Shown here: positions 8,798-18,119 of the stretch, piece after piece
Layout: each line of letters opens with the position of its first letter
Position numbering within the stretch: position 1 is the stretch's first letter
NCBI GenBank assembly: GCA_025056255.1
Contig: JANWVT010000016.1
Location: 1 to 64,000 of the forward strand
DNA: 64,000 bases
From: Bernardetiaceae bacterium
GTDB taxonomy: Bacteria > Bacteroidota > Bacteroidia > Cytophagales > Thermoflexibacteraceae
Reading direction: 5' to 3'
Program-made: the position numbers and the translations under genes
The notes under the pieces: generated by a model
What the model was told of the DNA's origin: nothing
The model's database searches: none
The model's input: the letters and a program-made list of their open reading frames with translations, nothing else

Positions 8798-10468
8798 ATG
8801 AACTGGCTGAGCATTGTTGCTGAAAATCCTTTCTATGAGTTCAGCTTGATATTATTGCTGGCAGTATTACTAGGTGCATTGGGGCAACTCCTCAGGCAAC
8901 CATTGATTGTCATCTTCATTGCACTAGGTATTTTAGTAGGTCCTTCTGGATTAGACATCATCAAATCCAAGGCAAACATCCATTTATTATCCGATGTAGG
9001 CATTGCTATTCTGCTATTTATTGTTGGCTTAAAATTAGACTTGCGCATTATAAAGTCAGTTGGGTCAATAGCCTTATTAACTGGATTAGGTCAGGTTATT
9101 TTTACCTCGCTTATTGGCTATTGTATTGGTTTAGCCATGGGTTTTTCCCACTTGCATAGTTTTTACATAGCCGTAGCGCTCACTTTTTCCAGTACCATTA
9201 TCATTGTAAAGTTATTGTCAGATAAAAAAGAAATAGACTCTTTGCACGGGCAAATTGCCATTGGCTTTCTCATCGTGCAAGACATGGTCGTGATTTTGGT
9301 AATGATTATTCTTTCAGCAATGCGCAAGAGCGGCGAGGCTTCTCTGCTCGAAGATTTGTTAAAGACACTGCTGTCTGGTCTTGCGTTAGTGGGTATGGCT
9401 GTTGCCATTATGCGGTTTGTGATACCCTATTTAAGTTTATGGACAGCCAAGTCGCAAGAGCTGTTAAGTTTATTTGCCGTAGCATGGGCGGTTTCACTCT
9501 CGTCGGCAAGTGAAATGTTGGGCTTTAGCCGAGAGGTGGGTGCATTCTTAGCAGGTATAGGGCTTGCTTCTTCGGAGTTCAAAGATGTGATAAGCAGCCG
9601 CCTAACCACTCTGCGCGACTTTCTGTTATTGTTCTTTTTTGTGCACTTAGGCATCGGATTAAACCTGCAACTTATTGGTAAGCAGTTGAATGCAGCTATT
9701 GTTTTTTCTCTTTTTGTGCTGATTGGCAACCCCGTCATTGTACTTTTGATTATGGGGCTGATGGGGTATAGAAAACGAACCGCTTTTTTGGCAGGTCTTA
9801 CAGTAGCTCAAATCAGTGAGTTCTCACTCATTTTTGCAGGCTTGGGGCTGTCAGTAGGGCACATCAACCAAGAAACATTGGGATTGATTACGCTGGTGGG
9901 GTTAGTTACCATTGGGCTTTCTACCTACATGATATTATACTCACATCAACTATACGAATGGCTCGCTCCTTTATTGAGTATTTTTGAGCGAAAAAACCCT
10001 TACCGAGAAACATTAGATTGGGTAGATGAGCATGCTGAGTACGACCTGATTATTTTTGGCTACGGGCGTTTTGGCGGCAAGCTAATAGCACTGCTTGAAG
10101 AACATCCTCAGGTGCGCTACCTATGCATCGATTTCGACCCCTTCTTGGTCCGAAGAGGAAGACAGTCGGGTGTCAACATTATTTATGGGGATATTGAAGA
10201 CCCTGACTTATTAATGCATATTCCTTTTCAAACTAGTCGCTGCATCGTCAACACGGTAGCAGATGTAGAAATTGCCCAGCAACTATTTACGGCATTGCGG
10301 CAGGCGGCATATACCGGTAAAATTTTTCAGGTAGCAACCAACGATGCTCACAGTGAAAGATTTAGTTCTTGTGGAGCAGACCGCGTGCTTGTGCCGCACA
10401 GCATGGCAGCAGCCAATTTTTACAATAGTGTACTGGTTGATTTACTGACAGATTCATCCAAAAATTAG
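8798..10468 (+). CDS. CPA2 family monovalent cation:proton antiporter with NAD-binding domain, 556 aa
   Basis: Kef/CPA2-type antiporter or K+ efflux system of the inner membrane. Residues about 10-395 hold roughly 12 membrane helices with the family's RQPLIVIFIALGILVGPSGL start and the GFLIVQDMVVI helix. A cytoplasmic RCK/TrkA-N Rossmann domain follows from about residue 415 (LIIFGYGRFGGKL, GxGxxG nucleotide loop, then acidic strand IDFDP). There is no TrkA-C domain; the protein ends after the Rossmann fold. I use the ATG at 8798 (MNWLSIVAENP); longer forms from TTG at 8726 begin inside the preceding terminator. Probable role: K+/Na+ and pH homeostasis. Confidence 0.9.
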   Translation: MNWLSIVAENPFYEFSLILLLAVLLGALGQLLRQPLIVIFIALGILVGPSGLDIIKSKANIHLLSDVGIAILLFIVGLKLDLRIIKSVGSIALLTGLGQVIFTSLIGYCIGLAMGFSHLHSFYIAVALTFSSTIIIVKLLSDKKEIDSLHGQIAIGFLIVQDMVVILVMIILSAMRKSGEASLLEDLLKTLLSGLALVGMAVAIMRFVIPYLSLWTAKSQELLSLFAVAWAVSLSSASEMLGFSREVGAFLAGIGLASSEFKDVISSRLTTLRDFLLLFFFVHLGIGLNLQLIGKQLNAAIVFSLFVLIGNPVIVLLIMGLMGYRKRTAFLAGLTVAQISEFSLIFAGLGLSVGHINQETLGLITLVGLVTIGLSTYMILYSHQLYEWLAPLLSIFERKNPYRETLDWVDEHAEYDLIIFGYGRFGGKLIALLEEHPQVRYLCIDFDPFLVRRGRQSGVNIIYGDIEDPDLLMHIPFQTSRCIVNTVADVEIAQQLFTALRQAAYTGKIFQVATNDAHSERFSSCGADRVLVPHSMAAANFYNSVLVDLLTDSSKN

Positions 10469-10645
10469 CATACAATAGTAAAAACAACGCAGTTGAACAC
10501 TTATTTATCAAATTAAACTGTGCTTTGGAGTAAGCGCCTTTTGTAGAATCATTCTAAATTACTTATTTATGAGAAGAACTTTGAAAAACATGCTCAAAAT
10601 GAAGCCTGTGAATAATAATTTTCGGTGCCCTAACAGCATTCAAAG

Positions 10646-10677
10646 TTTGTTATCAAGTGTTTCGGCAATTACCTTTG
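10646..10677 (+). promoter_or_regulatory. Bacteroidota housekeeping promoter of the act operon
   Basis: TTTG at 10646-10649, a 20-base spacer, then TACCTTTG at 10670-10677: an exact match to the Bacteroidota consensus TTTG-N19-21-TAnnTTTG. The transcription start would be near 10684, about 55 bases before the actA ATG at 10740. The promoter lies inside the longer open frame that begins at 10569, supporting the shorter actA. Confidence 0.75.
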
Positions 10678-10739
10678 CAAAGCGAAAAAAACTATATCAG
10701 TGCGGAATTATTAAAAACATACTATTCAACTATATAACG

Positions 10740-12035
10740 ATGCTCAGGTTTAAGTTTCCATCTCTATTGGCGCTTATTGTATGGTGTGCTTTTGCTTGCT
10801 CTGTGCCGGTCTTTGCCCAAGACGGTGGCAACGGAGATGGCGGAAGTACCACTGATAGCGCCCCTGCTGCTGCCAGCAGTGCAGCAGGGCTTTCGGCTGA
10901 CCAAGCCGTTATTGAACAAGGCAAAGGATTGTTTAACGCCAACTGTAAGCAGTGCCATGCTGTACACGAGAAAGTAGTAGGTCCGGCACTGGCAAAAGTT
11001 TATGAAAGACGTACAATACCTTGGTTGATTAATTTTATTAAGTATCCGCAGCGAGTGATTGAAAGTGGAGATGCCTATGCGGTTGCCCTATATAAGGAGT
11101 ATCAGCAATATATGCCTAACCACGATTTTTTGAAAGATGACGAAATCAAAGCCATCTTGTCGTGGGTACAAGCTGAAACAATCAAAGGTCCTGCCACAGC
11201 AGCTGCCACAGCTACTACTACGGGTACAGCTGCCACAGCCTCGGGAGGAGAAGCTAATTCTGGACTACTCACTGCAGTAATAGCTGGTTTAGCATTTCTG
11301 CTTATTGTTACTCTTGCTGTTCTTGCTTTAATGGCAGCTACATTGAGCAAGTATCTCAAAAAAGAGACAGACCTTTCCGAAGAAGACCGCGAACTGCTCG
11401 AGCAGCGAGTTGACTGGGCAGGTATCTTCAAAAGTCAGGCTTTTATTGGCATTACAGCTTTTGTATTTCTTGCACTCGTGCTGAAAGCAACTGTAGAAGG
11501 TTTAATCACCATTGGCGTACAACAAGGCTATGCGCCTACCCAGCCCATTCCTTTTTCGCACAAATTACATGCTGGCGAATATGAAATTGATTGTAAATAT
11601 TGCCATACGGGTGTAGAAAAAGGCAAGTCTGCCAACATTCCTTCTGCTAACATCTGTATGAACTGCCACAATGCCATTAAAACCACATCGCCCATTATTC
11701 AAAAAATTTACGAACACATTGAAAAAGACGAGCCTATACAATGGGTTCGCGTGCACAACCTGCCCGACTTGGCATACTTCAATCATCAACAACACGTTAA
11801 GGTTGCCGGATTAGATTGTGAAAACTGCCATGGCAACATTAAAGAAATGGAAGTGGTGCAGCAGGTATCTTTGCTGACTATGGGCTGGTGTATCGACTGC
11901 CACCGCAAAACAGATGTGAATGCAAAAGGCAATGCTTACTATGACAACTTAGTGCAATTACATGCTAAATCTTCCAAAACACCTATGAAAGTAGAAGATA
12001 TTGGAGGTTTAGAATGTGCTAAGTGCCATTATTAG
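10740..12035 (+). CDS. actA: Alternative complex III subunit A: multiheme cytochrome c with extra N-terminal monoheme domain, 431 aa
   Basis: Multiheme subunit of alternative complex III, which oxidises quinol and reduces a cytochrome c or the terminal oxidase. Signal peptide 1-27 (ends VFAQ). A class I-like cytochrome domain with CKQCH at 69-73 follows, then a low-complexity Ala/Thr linker, two membrane helices (about 176-201 and 235-255) and a C-terminal domain with five CxxCH motifs at 285, 306, 360, 384 and 426. Six hemes in total. I start at 10740, where the signal peptide begins and below a consensus promoter; the frame is open back to 10569. First gene of the act-cox cluster. Compare the pentaheme ActA of Rhodothermus; the monoheme domain is additional. 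Confidence 0.92.
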   Translation: MLRFKFPSLLALIVWCAFACSVPVFAQDGGNGDGGSTTDSAPAAASSAAGLSADQAVIEQGKGLFNANCKQCHAVHEKVVGPALAKVYERRTIPWLINFIKYPQRVIESGDAYAVALYKEYQQYMPNHDFLKDDEIKAILSWVQAETIKGPATAAATATTTGTAATASGGEANSGLLTAVIAGLAFLLIVTLAVLALMAATLSKYLKKETDLSEEDRELLEQRVDWAGIFKSQAFIGITAFVFLALVLKATVEGLITIGVQQGYAPTQPIPFSHKLHAGEYEIDCKYCHTGVEKGKSANIPSANICMNCHNAIKTTSPIIQKIYEHIEKDEPIQWVRVHNLPDLAYFNHQQHVKVAGLDCENCHGNIKEMEVVQQVSLLTMGWCIDCHRKTDVNAKGNAYYDNLVQLHAKSSKTPMKVEDIGGLECAKCHY

Positions 12036-12098
12036 TATAATAGCTGCTCACTCATTCAAGATTCAATCATTACTCTGTAAATTTTTGACAACTGAATA

Positions 12099-15000
12099 AT
12101 GGAAGAGACAAGAAAGATATACTGGAAAGGGATTGAAGAACTCACCAACGATGCAGAATTTGTAAAATACGCTGAGAAGGAGTTCCCACAGTACCTCCCC
12201 ATAAAAGACAGTTACGGTGACAATGAGTCGGCAGCGCCTACTCGCCGCGACTTTCTCAAGCTCATGGGTTTTAGCGTAGCAGCTGTATCACTTGCAGCTT
12301 GCGAAACGCCTGTTAAAAAGGCTATTCCTTGGCTTAACAAGCCTGAGTCGGTAGATCCAAGTATTGCTAACTACTACGCTTCTACTTTCCTCGATGGTAG
12401 CGACTATTGCTCTGTGGTAGTGAAAGCACGCGACGGACGCCCTATTTTCATTGAAGGAAATACGTTTTCTAACGTAACCAAAGGAGGTATTAGCGCTACG
12501 GCAACAGCCTCCATCATGTCTTTATACGACATAGAAAAAGCCAAGGCACCTTCTAAACAAGGCAAAGAAACCGACTGGGCAACGCTTGATAAAGAAATCA
12601 TCGAGCAACTTTCCCAAATTGCGCAAGCCGGCGGGCAAATTCGCATTGTGAGCAATACTATCATGAGCCCCTCTACACAGGGGGTTATCAACGAGTTTGC
12701 AGCTAAATATGCAAACACTAAGCATGTTTTGTACGACCAAGTGTCTGCATATGGCATACTGCAAGCCAATGCGCAACAGTTTGGAAAAGCAATTATTCCC
12801 TCCTATCATTTCGATAAAGCGGAAACAATTGTGTCCATAGGAGCCGATTTTCTAGGTACGTGGATTTCACCTGTTGAATACACCAAGCAATTCAACATCA
12901 CCCGCAAAATAGGAAAAGACAAGAAAACCATGTCGCGCCTATATGCTTTTGAGTCTATCATGAGCATTACCGGCGCATCAGCCGACTATCGCACCCCTAT
13001 CAAGCCGTCTCAGGAAGGGCTTGTGGTGGCTACGCTTTACAACTTAATTGCGCAAAAAGCTGGAAAGCCTACTGTCCAGACTACGGAGGTGCAAGTACCT
13101 TACTTGGCAGCCGCAGCAGATAAATTGTGGAGCACCAAGGGTAAATCGCTGGTAGTAAGCGGCTCTAACGATGTCAACGTACAGCTGATGGTTAACGCCA
13201 TCAATGAAATGCTAGAAAGTTACGGAACAACTATCGACCTCAACACCCCTTCTTTCCAAAAAAGAGGGAACGATGCCGAAATGGCGGCATTTATGAAAGA
13301 GGTGGAAAGTGGAGCTATTAAAGCAGTAATTTTCTTGAACGCTAACCCCGTTTACGACCATCCGATGGGAGCTGTGCTGGAAGCCGCTTTGAAAAACAAA
13401 AAAGTGCAACTTACCATTGGCATCTCCGACCGCCTCAACGAAACCACTTCGCTGTGCACCTACCACGCTCCCGACAGCCATTTCTTAGAATCTTGGAACG
13501 ATGCAGAGCCTAAGAAAGGACACTTTAGCCTTGGGCAGCCCACTATTCGGCATATTTTTAACACCCGTCAGGCACAAGAATCGCTGTTAAAGTGGGCTGG
13601 TTCAGCTACCGACTACTATACCTTCATTCGCAATTTCTGGAAAGCCAATCTGTTTAAATTGCAAAACAAAGAAACAGAGTTCGAGGCATTCTGGAATCGT
13701 TCGCTTCACAATGGTGTTTTTGAACTTACCGAACTGGGTAGCTATACCTCTGTATTTGAAAAAACAGGTGCTGCCAGTACAGTAGATATCAATGCTGTGG
13801 CGGCGCAAATTAATACTAACTACAAGCCCAGCAACGCCTTAGAACTAGTGCTTTATCAAAAAGTTACCATCGGCACAGGTACGCAAGCCAACAATCCATA
13901 CTTGCACGAAACTCCAGACCCTATCTCCAAAGCTTGCTGGGGAAATTATTTGTCTATTCCTGTTTCATTGGCAACTCAGTTAGGCTTCACCCAGAAAGAG
14001 GGTAAAACGCAAATAGGAAGACTCACCGTTGGCAAAACGACCATTGAGTTACCTGTACTGATTCAGCCCGGACAAGCCAAAGAAACAGTGGCGCTTGCCA
14101 TAGGTTTTGGTCGCAAAGATGCTGGCAAAGTTGCTACCGAAGCAGGAGGAGCCAATGCTTATCCTTTGGCTTCTATGTTGGGTGATGCAGTGCGCTTGGC
14201 AAATTTGAAAGATATAAAGCTGGAAAATATAGACCAACGCGTGCGCTTGGCGCAAACCCAAACACATGAAACTTTCATGGGTCGCCAAAGTATCATTCAG
14301 GAAAGTATTTTGGCAGAATACGTGAAAAACCCCAAAGCAGGGCGCTACGAGCCTACTATTGCCACTTACAAAGGGGCCGAGCGTCCAACGGATATATCCA
14401 TTTGGGATATTCGGGGCGACGGCTATGGCAAAAAAGAGAAAGAATTAACTGATTACGAAAAAACACTGTGGGAAAACCGTAAAGTAGCTCACGGCATTTC
14501 TAGTGGCGAGGCAGATATTCACACCTATGCTAATCACCACTGGGGAATGGCAATAGACCTGAACTCTTGTACAGGTTGTTCGGCTTGTGTGGTAGCTTGC
14601 CATTTGGAAAACAACGTTCCCATAGTAGGCAAGAGAGAAATTATCAACCGCCGCGAGATGCACTGGATTCGCATAGACCGCTACTACAGCTCTGACGGTG
14701 CACCCAAAGACTACGACGCTCTGGAGATTGCCTCCGAAAATCCGGAAGTAGTATTCCAGCCCATGATGTGCCAACACTGCAATAATGCGCCTTGCGAAAC
14801 AGTATGCCCGGTGGCTGCTACTACCCACAGCTCTGAGGGGTTGAATCAGATGACTTACAATCGCTGTGTAGGTACTAAATACTGCGCTAACAACTGTCCT
14901 TACAAAGTGCGTCGTTTCAACTGGTTCAGATACCACAACAACGACGAGTTTGACTACCACATGAACAATGATTTAGGGCGAATGGTGTTAAACCCCGACG

Positions 15001-15308
15001 TTACGGTTCGTTCACGTGGCGTGATGGAGAAGTGCTCGTTGTGTGTGCAACGTATCCAAGCTGGCAAGCTAAAAGCCCGTAGTGAGAAGCGCCGTCCTGT
15101 GGATGGAGAAATTAACACGGCTTGTGCGGCTGCTTGTCCGGCTGATGCTATTGTATTTGGCGATTTGAACGACCCTACCTCTCGCATTTCGCAATTGTTG
15201 GACAGCGAAATAAAGGAACGCGCATACAACGTGCTTTCTGAAATCGCTACCAAACCCAATGTGTACTATCTCACTAAAATCCGCAACAAGGATAAGGCGC
15301 AGGCATAA
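12099..15308 (+). CDS. actB: Alternative complex III subunit B: Tat-exported molybdopterin-like/iron-sulfur protein, 1069 aa
   Basis: Large periplasmic subunit of alternative complex III. Near residue 47 is a twin-arginine motif (TRRDFLKLMG), followed by a hydrophobic stretch ending in LAAC with the cysteine at 68, suggesting Tat export and lipid attachment. Residues about 80-780 resemble the molybdopterin oxidoreductase fold; in known ActB no molybdenum is bound. From about 824 the ferredoxin part carries four cysteine groups: CTGCSACVVAC, CQHCNNAPCETVCPV, CVGTKYCANNCP and CSLC with CAAACPAD, for iron-sulfur clusters. It follows actA by 63 bases. Length agrees with Bacteroidota ActB. Confidence 0.95.
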   Translation: MEETRKIYWKGIEELTNDAEFVKYAEKEFPQYLPIKDSYGDNESAAPTRRDFLKLMGFSVAAVSLAACETPVKKAIPWLNKPESVDPSIANYYASTFLDGSDYCSVVVKARDGRPIFIEGNTFSNVTKGGISATATASIMSLYDIEKAKAPSKQGKETDWATLDKEIIEQLSQIAQAGGQIRIVSNTIMSPSTQGVINEFAAKYANTKHVLYDQVSAYGILQANAQQFGKAIIPSYHFDKAETIVSIGADFLGTWISPVEYTKQFNITRKIGKDKKTMSRLYAFESIMSITGASADYRTPIKPSQEGLVVATLYNLIAQKAGKPTVQTTEVQVPYLAAAADKLWSTKGKSLVVSGSNDVNVQLMVNAINEMLESYGTTIDLNTPSFQKRGNDAEMAAFMKEVESGAIKAVIFLNANPVYDHPMGAVLEAALKNKKVQLTIGISDRLNETTSLCTYHAPDSHFLESWNDAEPKKGHFSLGQPTIRHIFNTRQAQESLLKWAGSATDYYTFIRNFWKANLFKLQNKETEFEAFWNRSLHNGVFELTELGSYTSVFEKTGAASTVDINAVAAQINTNYKPSNALELVLYQKVTIGTGTQANNPYLHETPDPISKACWGNYLSIPVSLATQLGFTQKEGKTQIGRLTVGKTTIELPVLIQPGQAKETVALAIGFGRKDAGKVATEAGGANAYPLASMLGDAVRLANLKDIKLENIDQRVRLAQTQTHETFMGRQSIIQESILAEYVKNPKAGRYEPTIATYKGAERPTDISIWDIRGDGYGKKEKELTDYEKTLWENRKVAHGISSGEADIHTYANHHWGMAIDLNSCTGCSACVVACHLENNVPIVGKREIINRREMHWIRIDRYYSSDGAPKDYDALEIASENPEVVFQPMMCQHCNNAPCETVCPVAATTHSSEGLNQMTYNRCVGTKYCANNCPYKVRRFNWFRYHNNDEFDYHMNNDLGRMVLNPDVTVRSRGVMEKCSLCVQRIQAGKLKARSEKRRPVDGEINTACAAACPADAIVFGDLNDPTSRISQLLDSEIKERAYNVLSEIATKPNVYYLTKIRNKDKAQA

Positions 15309-15337
15309 AGATTCAGAAAAACTAAAACCAACAGCAT

Positions 15338-16771
15338 ATGCAAATTATATCTGAAGTAAGAGAGCCGTTGGTAACAGGCGGAAAAACCATCAAAGATGTT
15401 ACCAATGATATAGCCCGCCACGTAGAGAATCAACCTACACGGCTTTGGTTTATTTGTATGGCTATCTCTATCCTATTTTTGGGAGTAGGGGGCTATTTTG
15501 TAGGCGATTTGGCATGGAACGGAATTGGTCGTTGGGGATTGAATAAAACCGTTCAATGGGCATGGGACATTACCAACTTCGTATGGTGGGTAGGTATTGG
15601 TCATGCTGGTACGCTTATTTCTGCCATTTTGTTGCTATTCCGTCAAAAATGGCGTACTTCTATTAACCGAGCTGCTGAGGCAATGACCATTTTCGCCGTT
15701 ATTTGTGCGGCATTCTGGCCAATCATCCACATGGGGCGTCCGTGGGTAGGTGCTTACTGGGTATTGCCACTACCCAATACATTTGGCTCTTTGTGGGTGA
15801 ACTTCAACTCACCGCTATTGTGGGACGTATTTGCTATTTCTACCTATTTTTCTGTATCACTCGTGTTTTGGTATGTAGGTCTAATTCCAGACTTTGCTAC
15901 CATTCGCGACCGTGCCACCTCAGCCGCTTCACGATTCTTCTATGGTATTCTGAGCTTCGGATGGACTGGCTCTGCCAAAGATTGGATGCACTACGAAGCT
16001 GTCTCACTCATTTTAGCGGGTCTTTCTACTCCACTGGTGCTTTCTGTACATACCATTGTAAGCTTCGACTTTGCTACCTCAGTAATTCCCGGATGGCATA
16101 CTACCATCTTCCCGCCCTATTTCGTTGCGGGTGCTATTTTCTCAGGGTTTGCGATGGTACTCACTCTTATGCTAGTAGTGCGCAAAGTCTATCGTTTAGA
16201 AAACTACATCACCATTGAGCATATCGAGATGATGAACATCATCATCATTGTGACAGGCTCTATTGTGGGTATTGCTTATACCACCGAGTTTTTTATTGCA
16301 TGGTACTCTGGTGTGGAATATGAACAATACGCATTCATTAACCGCGCTACCGGTCCTTACTGGTGGGCATACTGGGCAATGATGACCTGCAACGTAATAT
16401 CTCCTCAGTTGTTCTGGATTAAAAAGATACGCACCAGCATAGTTTGGACATTCTTCCTGTCTATTGTGGTCAATATTGGCATGTGGTTCGAGCGTTTTGT
16501 AATTATTGTTACTTCGCTGCACCGCGACTACTTGCCTTCTAGCTGGGTATATTTTACCCCTACTATTCACGACATCATGTCTTACTTGTTCACTTTTGGG
16601 TTGTTCTTCTTCCTGTTCTTCTTGTTTGCTAAGTTCTTCCCAGTGGTGAACATGGCAGAGGTAAAAGCTATTTTGAAAGACAGCAATTCAAAAGTATATC
16701 GTGCGCGTCGCACCTTAGTGGATGAACCTCTACCACAATTGGAAGAAAAAACAACCGTGGCAGCCAAGTAA
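15338..16771 (+). CDS. actC: Alternative complex III subunit C: NrfD-like quinol-oxidising membrane protein, 477 aa
   Basis: Integral membrane subunit of the NrfD/PsrC family that forms the quinol site of alternative complex III. About ten membrane helices can be traced between residues 40 and 445. Typical segments are the [19 protein letters not shown] helix and [11 protein letters not shown], which belong to the quinone-binding region in NrfD-like proteins, and the [13 protein letters not shown] loop. The C-terminus is a short charged cytoplasmic tail. It lies between actB (29 bases upstream) and actD (12 bases downstream), the usual order. Confidence 0.95.
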   Translation: MQIISEVREPLVTGGKTIKDVTNDIARHVENQPTRLWFICMAISILFLGVGGYFVGDLAWNGIGRWGLNKTVQWAWDITNFVWWVGIGHAGTLISAILLLFRQKWRTSINRAAEAMTIFAVICAAFWPIIHMGRPWVGAYWVLPLPNTFGSLWVNFNSPLLWDVFAISTYFSVSLVFWYVGLIPDFATIRDRATSAASRFFYGILSFGWTGSAKDWMHYEAVSLILAGLSTPLVLSVHTIVSFDFATSVIPGWHTTIFPPYFVAGAIFSGFAMVLTLMLVVRKVYRLENYITIEHIEMMNIIIIVTGSIVGIAYTTEFFIAWYSGVEYEQYAFINRATGPYWWAYWAMMTCNVISPQLFWIKKIRTSIVWTFFLSIVVNIGMWFERFVIIVTSLHRDYLPSSWVYFTPTIHDIMSYLFTFGLFFFLFFLFAKFFPVVNMAEVKAILKDSNSKVYRARRTLVDEPLPQLEEKTTVAAK

Positions 16772-16783
16772 ACAATTTCGATT

Positions 16784-17407
16784 ATGGCAATGGAAAAAGA
16801 TAAGCATTATTTGATAGGCGTGTTCAGCGACCATGACGATTTGCTGCATGGTATAGAAGATATGCGCGCCAAAGGAGTGAAAATATACGAAGTGTACTCT
16901 CCTTATCCGGTGCATGGCTTAGAGCATGCGCTCGGTTATAAGCGTTCTTGGATGCCCAGAGCCGCCTTTGCATTTGGCGCCTTGGGAACCACACTTGCTA
17001 TTACTATGCAAGTGTATATGATGGCTATCGACTGGCCTATGATTATTGGCGGAAAGTCTTACTTAGCAGTTCCAGACTTTGTGCCTGTCAGTTTTGAAAT
17101 GACAGTGCTGCTGGCAGCTTTTGGTATGGTGGGCACCTTTTTGGTTGTCAGAGACTTAAAACCTTACAAAGTGCCGCGCATATTTGATATCAGGGCTACT
17201 GACGACAAACACATCGTAGCAGTTGATTTAGCTGCTAATTCGCTTTCCGAAGAGCAAATTACGGCTTTATTCAAAGAGGCACATGCCGAAGAAGTGTATC
17301 GCCGCGATTTTGAAGAAGATGATAAATCTACCTCTTTCATTAGCTATGCCGTAGACTTGTTTACGAATGGTGTTACTCGTTCCAGTCGGATTCCTACACA
17401 TCGCTAA
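16784..17407 (+). CDS. actD: Alternative complex III subunit D (DUF3341), 207 aa
   Basis: DUF3341 protein, the small two-helix subunit of alternative complex III. The N-terminal 55 residues are soluble (HYLIGVFSDHDDLLHGIEDM, the family's opening). Two membrane helices follow at about 65-88 and 105-128. The C-terminal soluble part includes DIRATDDKHIVAVDL and an acidic segment. It has no cofactor motifs; in known structures it has a structural role. It overlaps nothing and sits 12 bases after actC and 23 bases before actE. Confidence 0.93.
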   Translation: MAMEKDKHYLIGVFSDHDDLLHGIEDMRAKGVKIYEVYSPYPVHGLEHALGYKRSWMPRAAFAFGALGTTLAITMQVYMMAIDWPMIIGGKSYLAVPDFVPVSFEMTVLLAAFGMVGTFLVVRDLKPYKVPRIFDIRATDDKHIVAVDLAANSLSEEQITALFKEAHAEEVYRRDFEEDDKSTSFISYAVDLFTNGVTRSSRIPTHR

Positions 17408-17430
17408 ATTTCAAAGACTGTTTAAGACCT

Positions 17431-18081
17431 ATGTTGAAGATTGCATATATTACATTATTTGTTGCCACTGTCGCTTTGCTAACTGGTTGTACAGGTGCAA
17501 GTGGCGATGACCCGGGCGTAGAGTATGCGCCTCAGATGTACCATTCGGTTGCCTACGAACCGCTTTCTCAGGTAGTAGATGAAAGCAGCCCTTATTACAA
17601 CTCGGCGCCGGTTAATGATTACCAAGGAAAGAAAAAAATTAACTTGATGACGCCTGTTGCCAGAACAGTAGCTCGGCAAAACTATTCAAGTGTTACAGGC
17701 TCTGTATTTGCCTCAGAAGACCAACCGCTGCTTATCTACGAACTGCACAAAGATAGCCTCGATTTGGCTGCTCGAATTCTGAAAAATCCTATCCCGTTAG
17801 ATTCTGCTGGCAAAGTGATAGAAGAGGGCAAACATTTGTATTTGGGCTTTTGTGCGCCTTGCCACGGAGAAAATGGTCAAGGCGACGGTAAAGTAGGAGC
17901 TCAATATAAAGGTGTGCCCAACTACTCAGTAGGGCGCTATAAAACCCTGACCGAAGGACACATTTTCCATGTGATTACGCATGGCAAAGGACGCATGTGG
18001 TCGCATAAGAGCCAGCTTTCACCCGAAGAGCGCTGGAAAGTGGTACACTACGTACAAAAACTACAAAAAGGCGAGTCGTAA
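17431..18081 (+). CDS. actE: Alternative complex III subunit E: monoheme cytochrome c lipoprotein, 216 aa
   Basis: Periplasmic lipoprotein cytochrome of alternative complex III. The signal peptide ends in a lipobox LLTGC, giving an acylated cysteine at about residue 20. One heme site, CAPCH, lies at about residue 144 followed by the GENGQGDG segment typical of class I cytochrome c; a distal methionine candidate is in GRMWSHKSQ near residue 190. The N-terminal 120 residues carry no cofactor motif and resemble other ActE proteins (EYAPQMYHSVAYEPL and NLMTPVARTVAR segments). It would relay electrons from ActA toward the oxidase. Confidence 0.93.
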   Translation: MLKIAYITLFVATVALLTGCTGASGDDPGVEYAPQMYHSVAYEPLSQVVDESSPYYNSAPVNDYQGKKKINLMTPVARTVARQNYSSVTGSVFASEDQPLLIYELHKDSLDLAARILKNPIPLDSAGKVIEEGKHLYLGFCAPCHGENGQGDGKVGAQYKGVPNYSVGRYKTLTEGHIFHVITHGKGRMWSHKSQLSPEERWKVVHYVQKLQKGES

Positions 18082-18119
18082 TAGGGCGCTAATGGTTAGA
18101 CTTTAATTGATTTTATCAA

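Noticed and set aside
10569-10739. Longer actA start (MRRTLKNMLKM) at 10569
   Set aside because: The consensus promoter lies within this stretch and the signal peptide begins at 10740.
14445-15259. Minus-strand frames inside actB
   Set aside because: Antisense to the cysteine-cluster region of ActB; low-complexity composition only.
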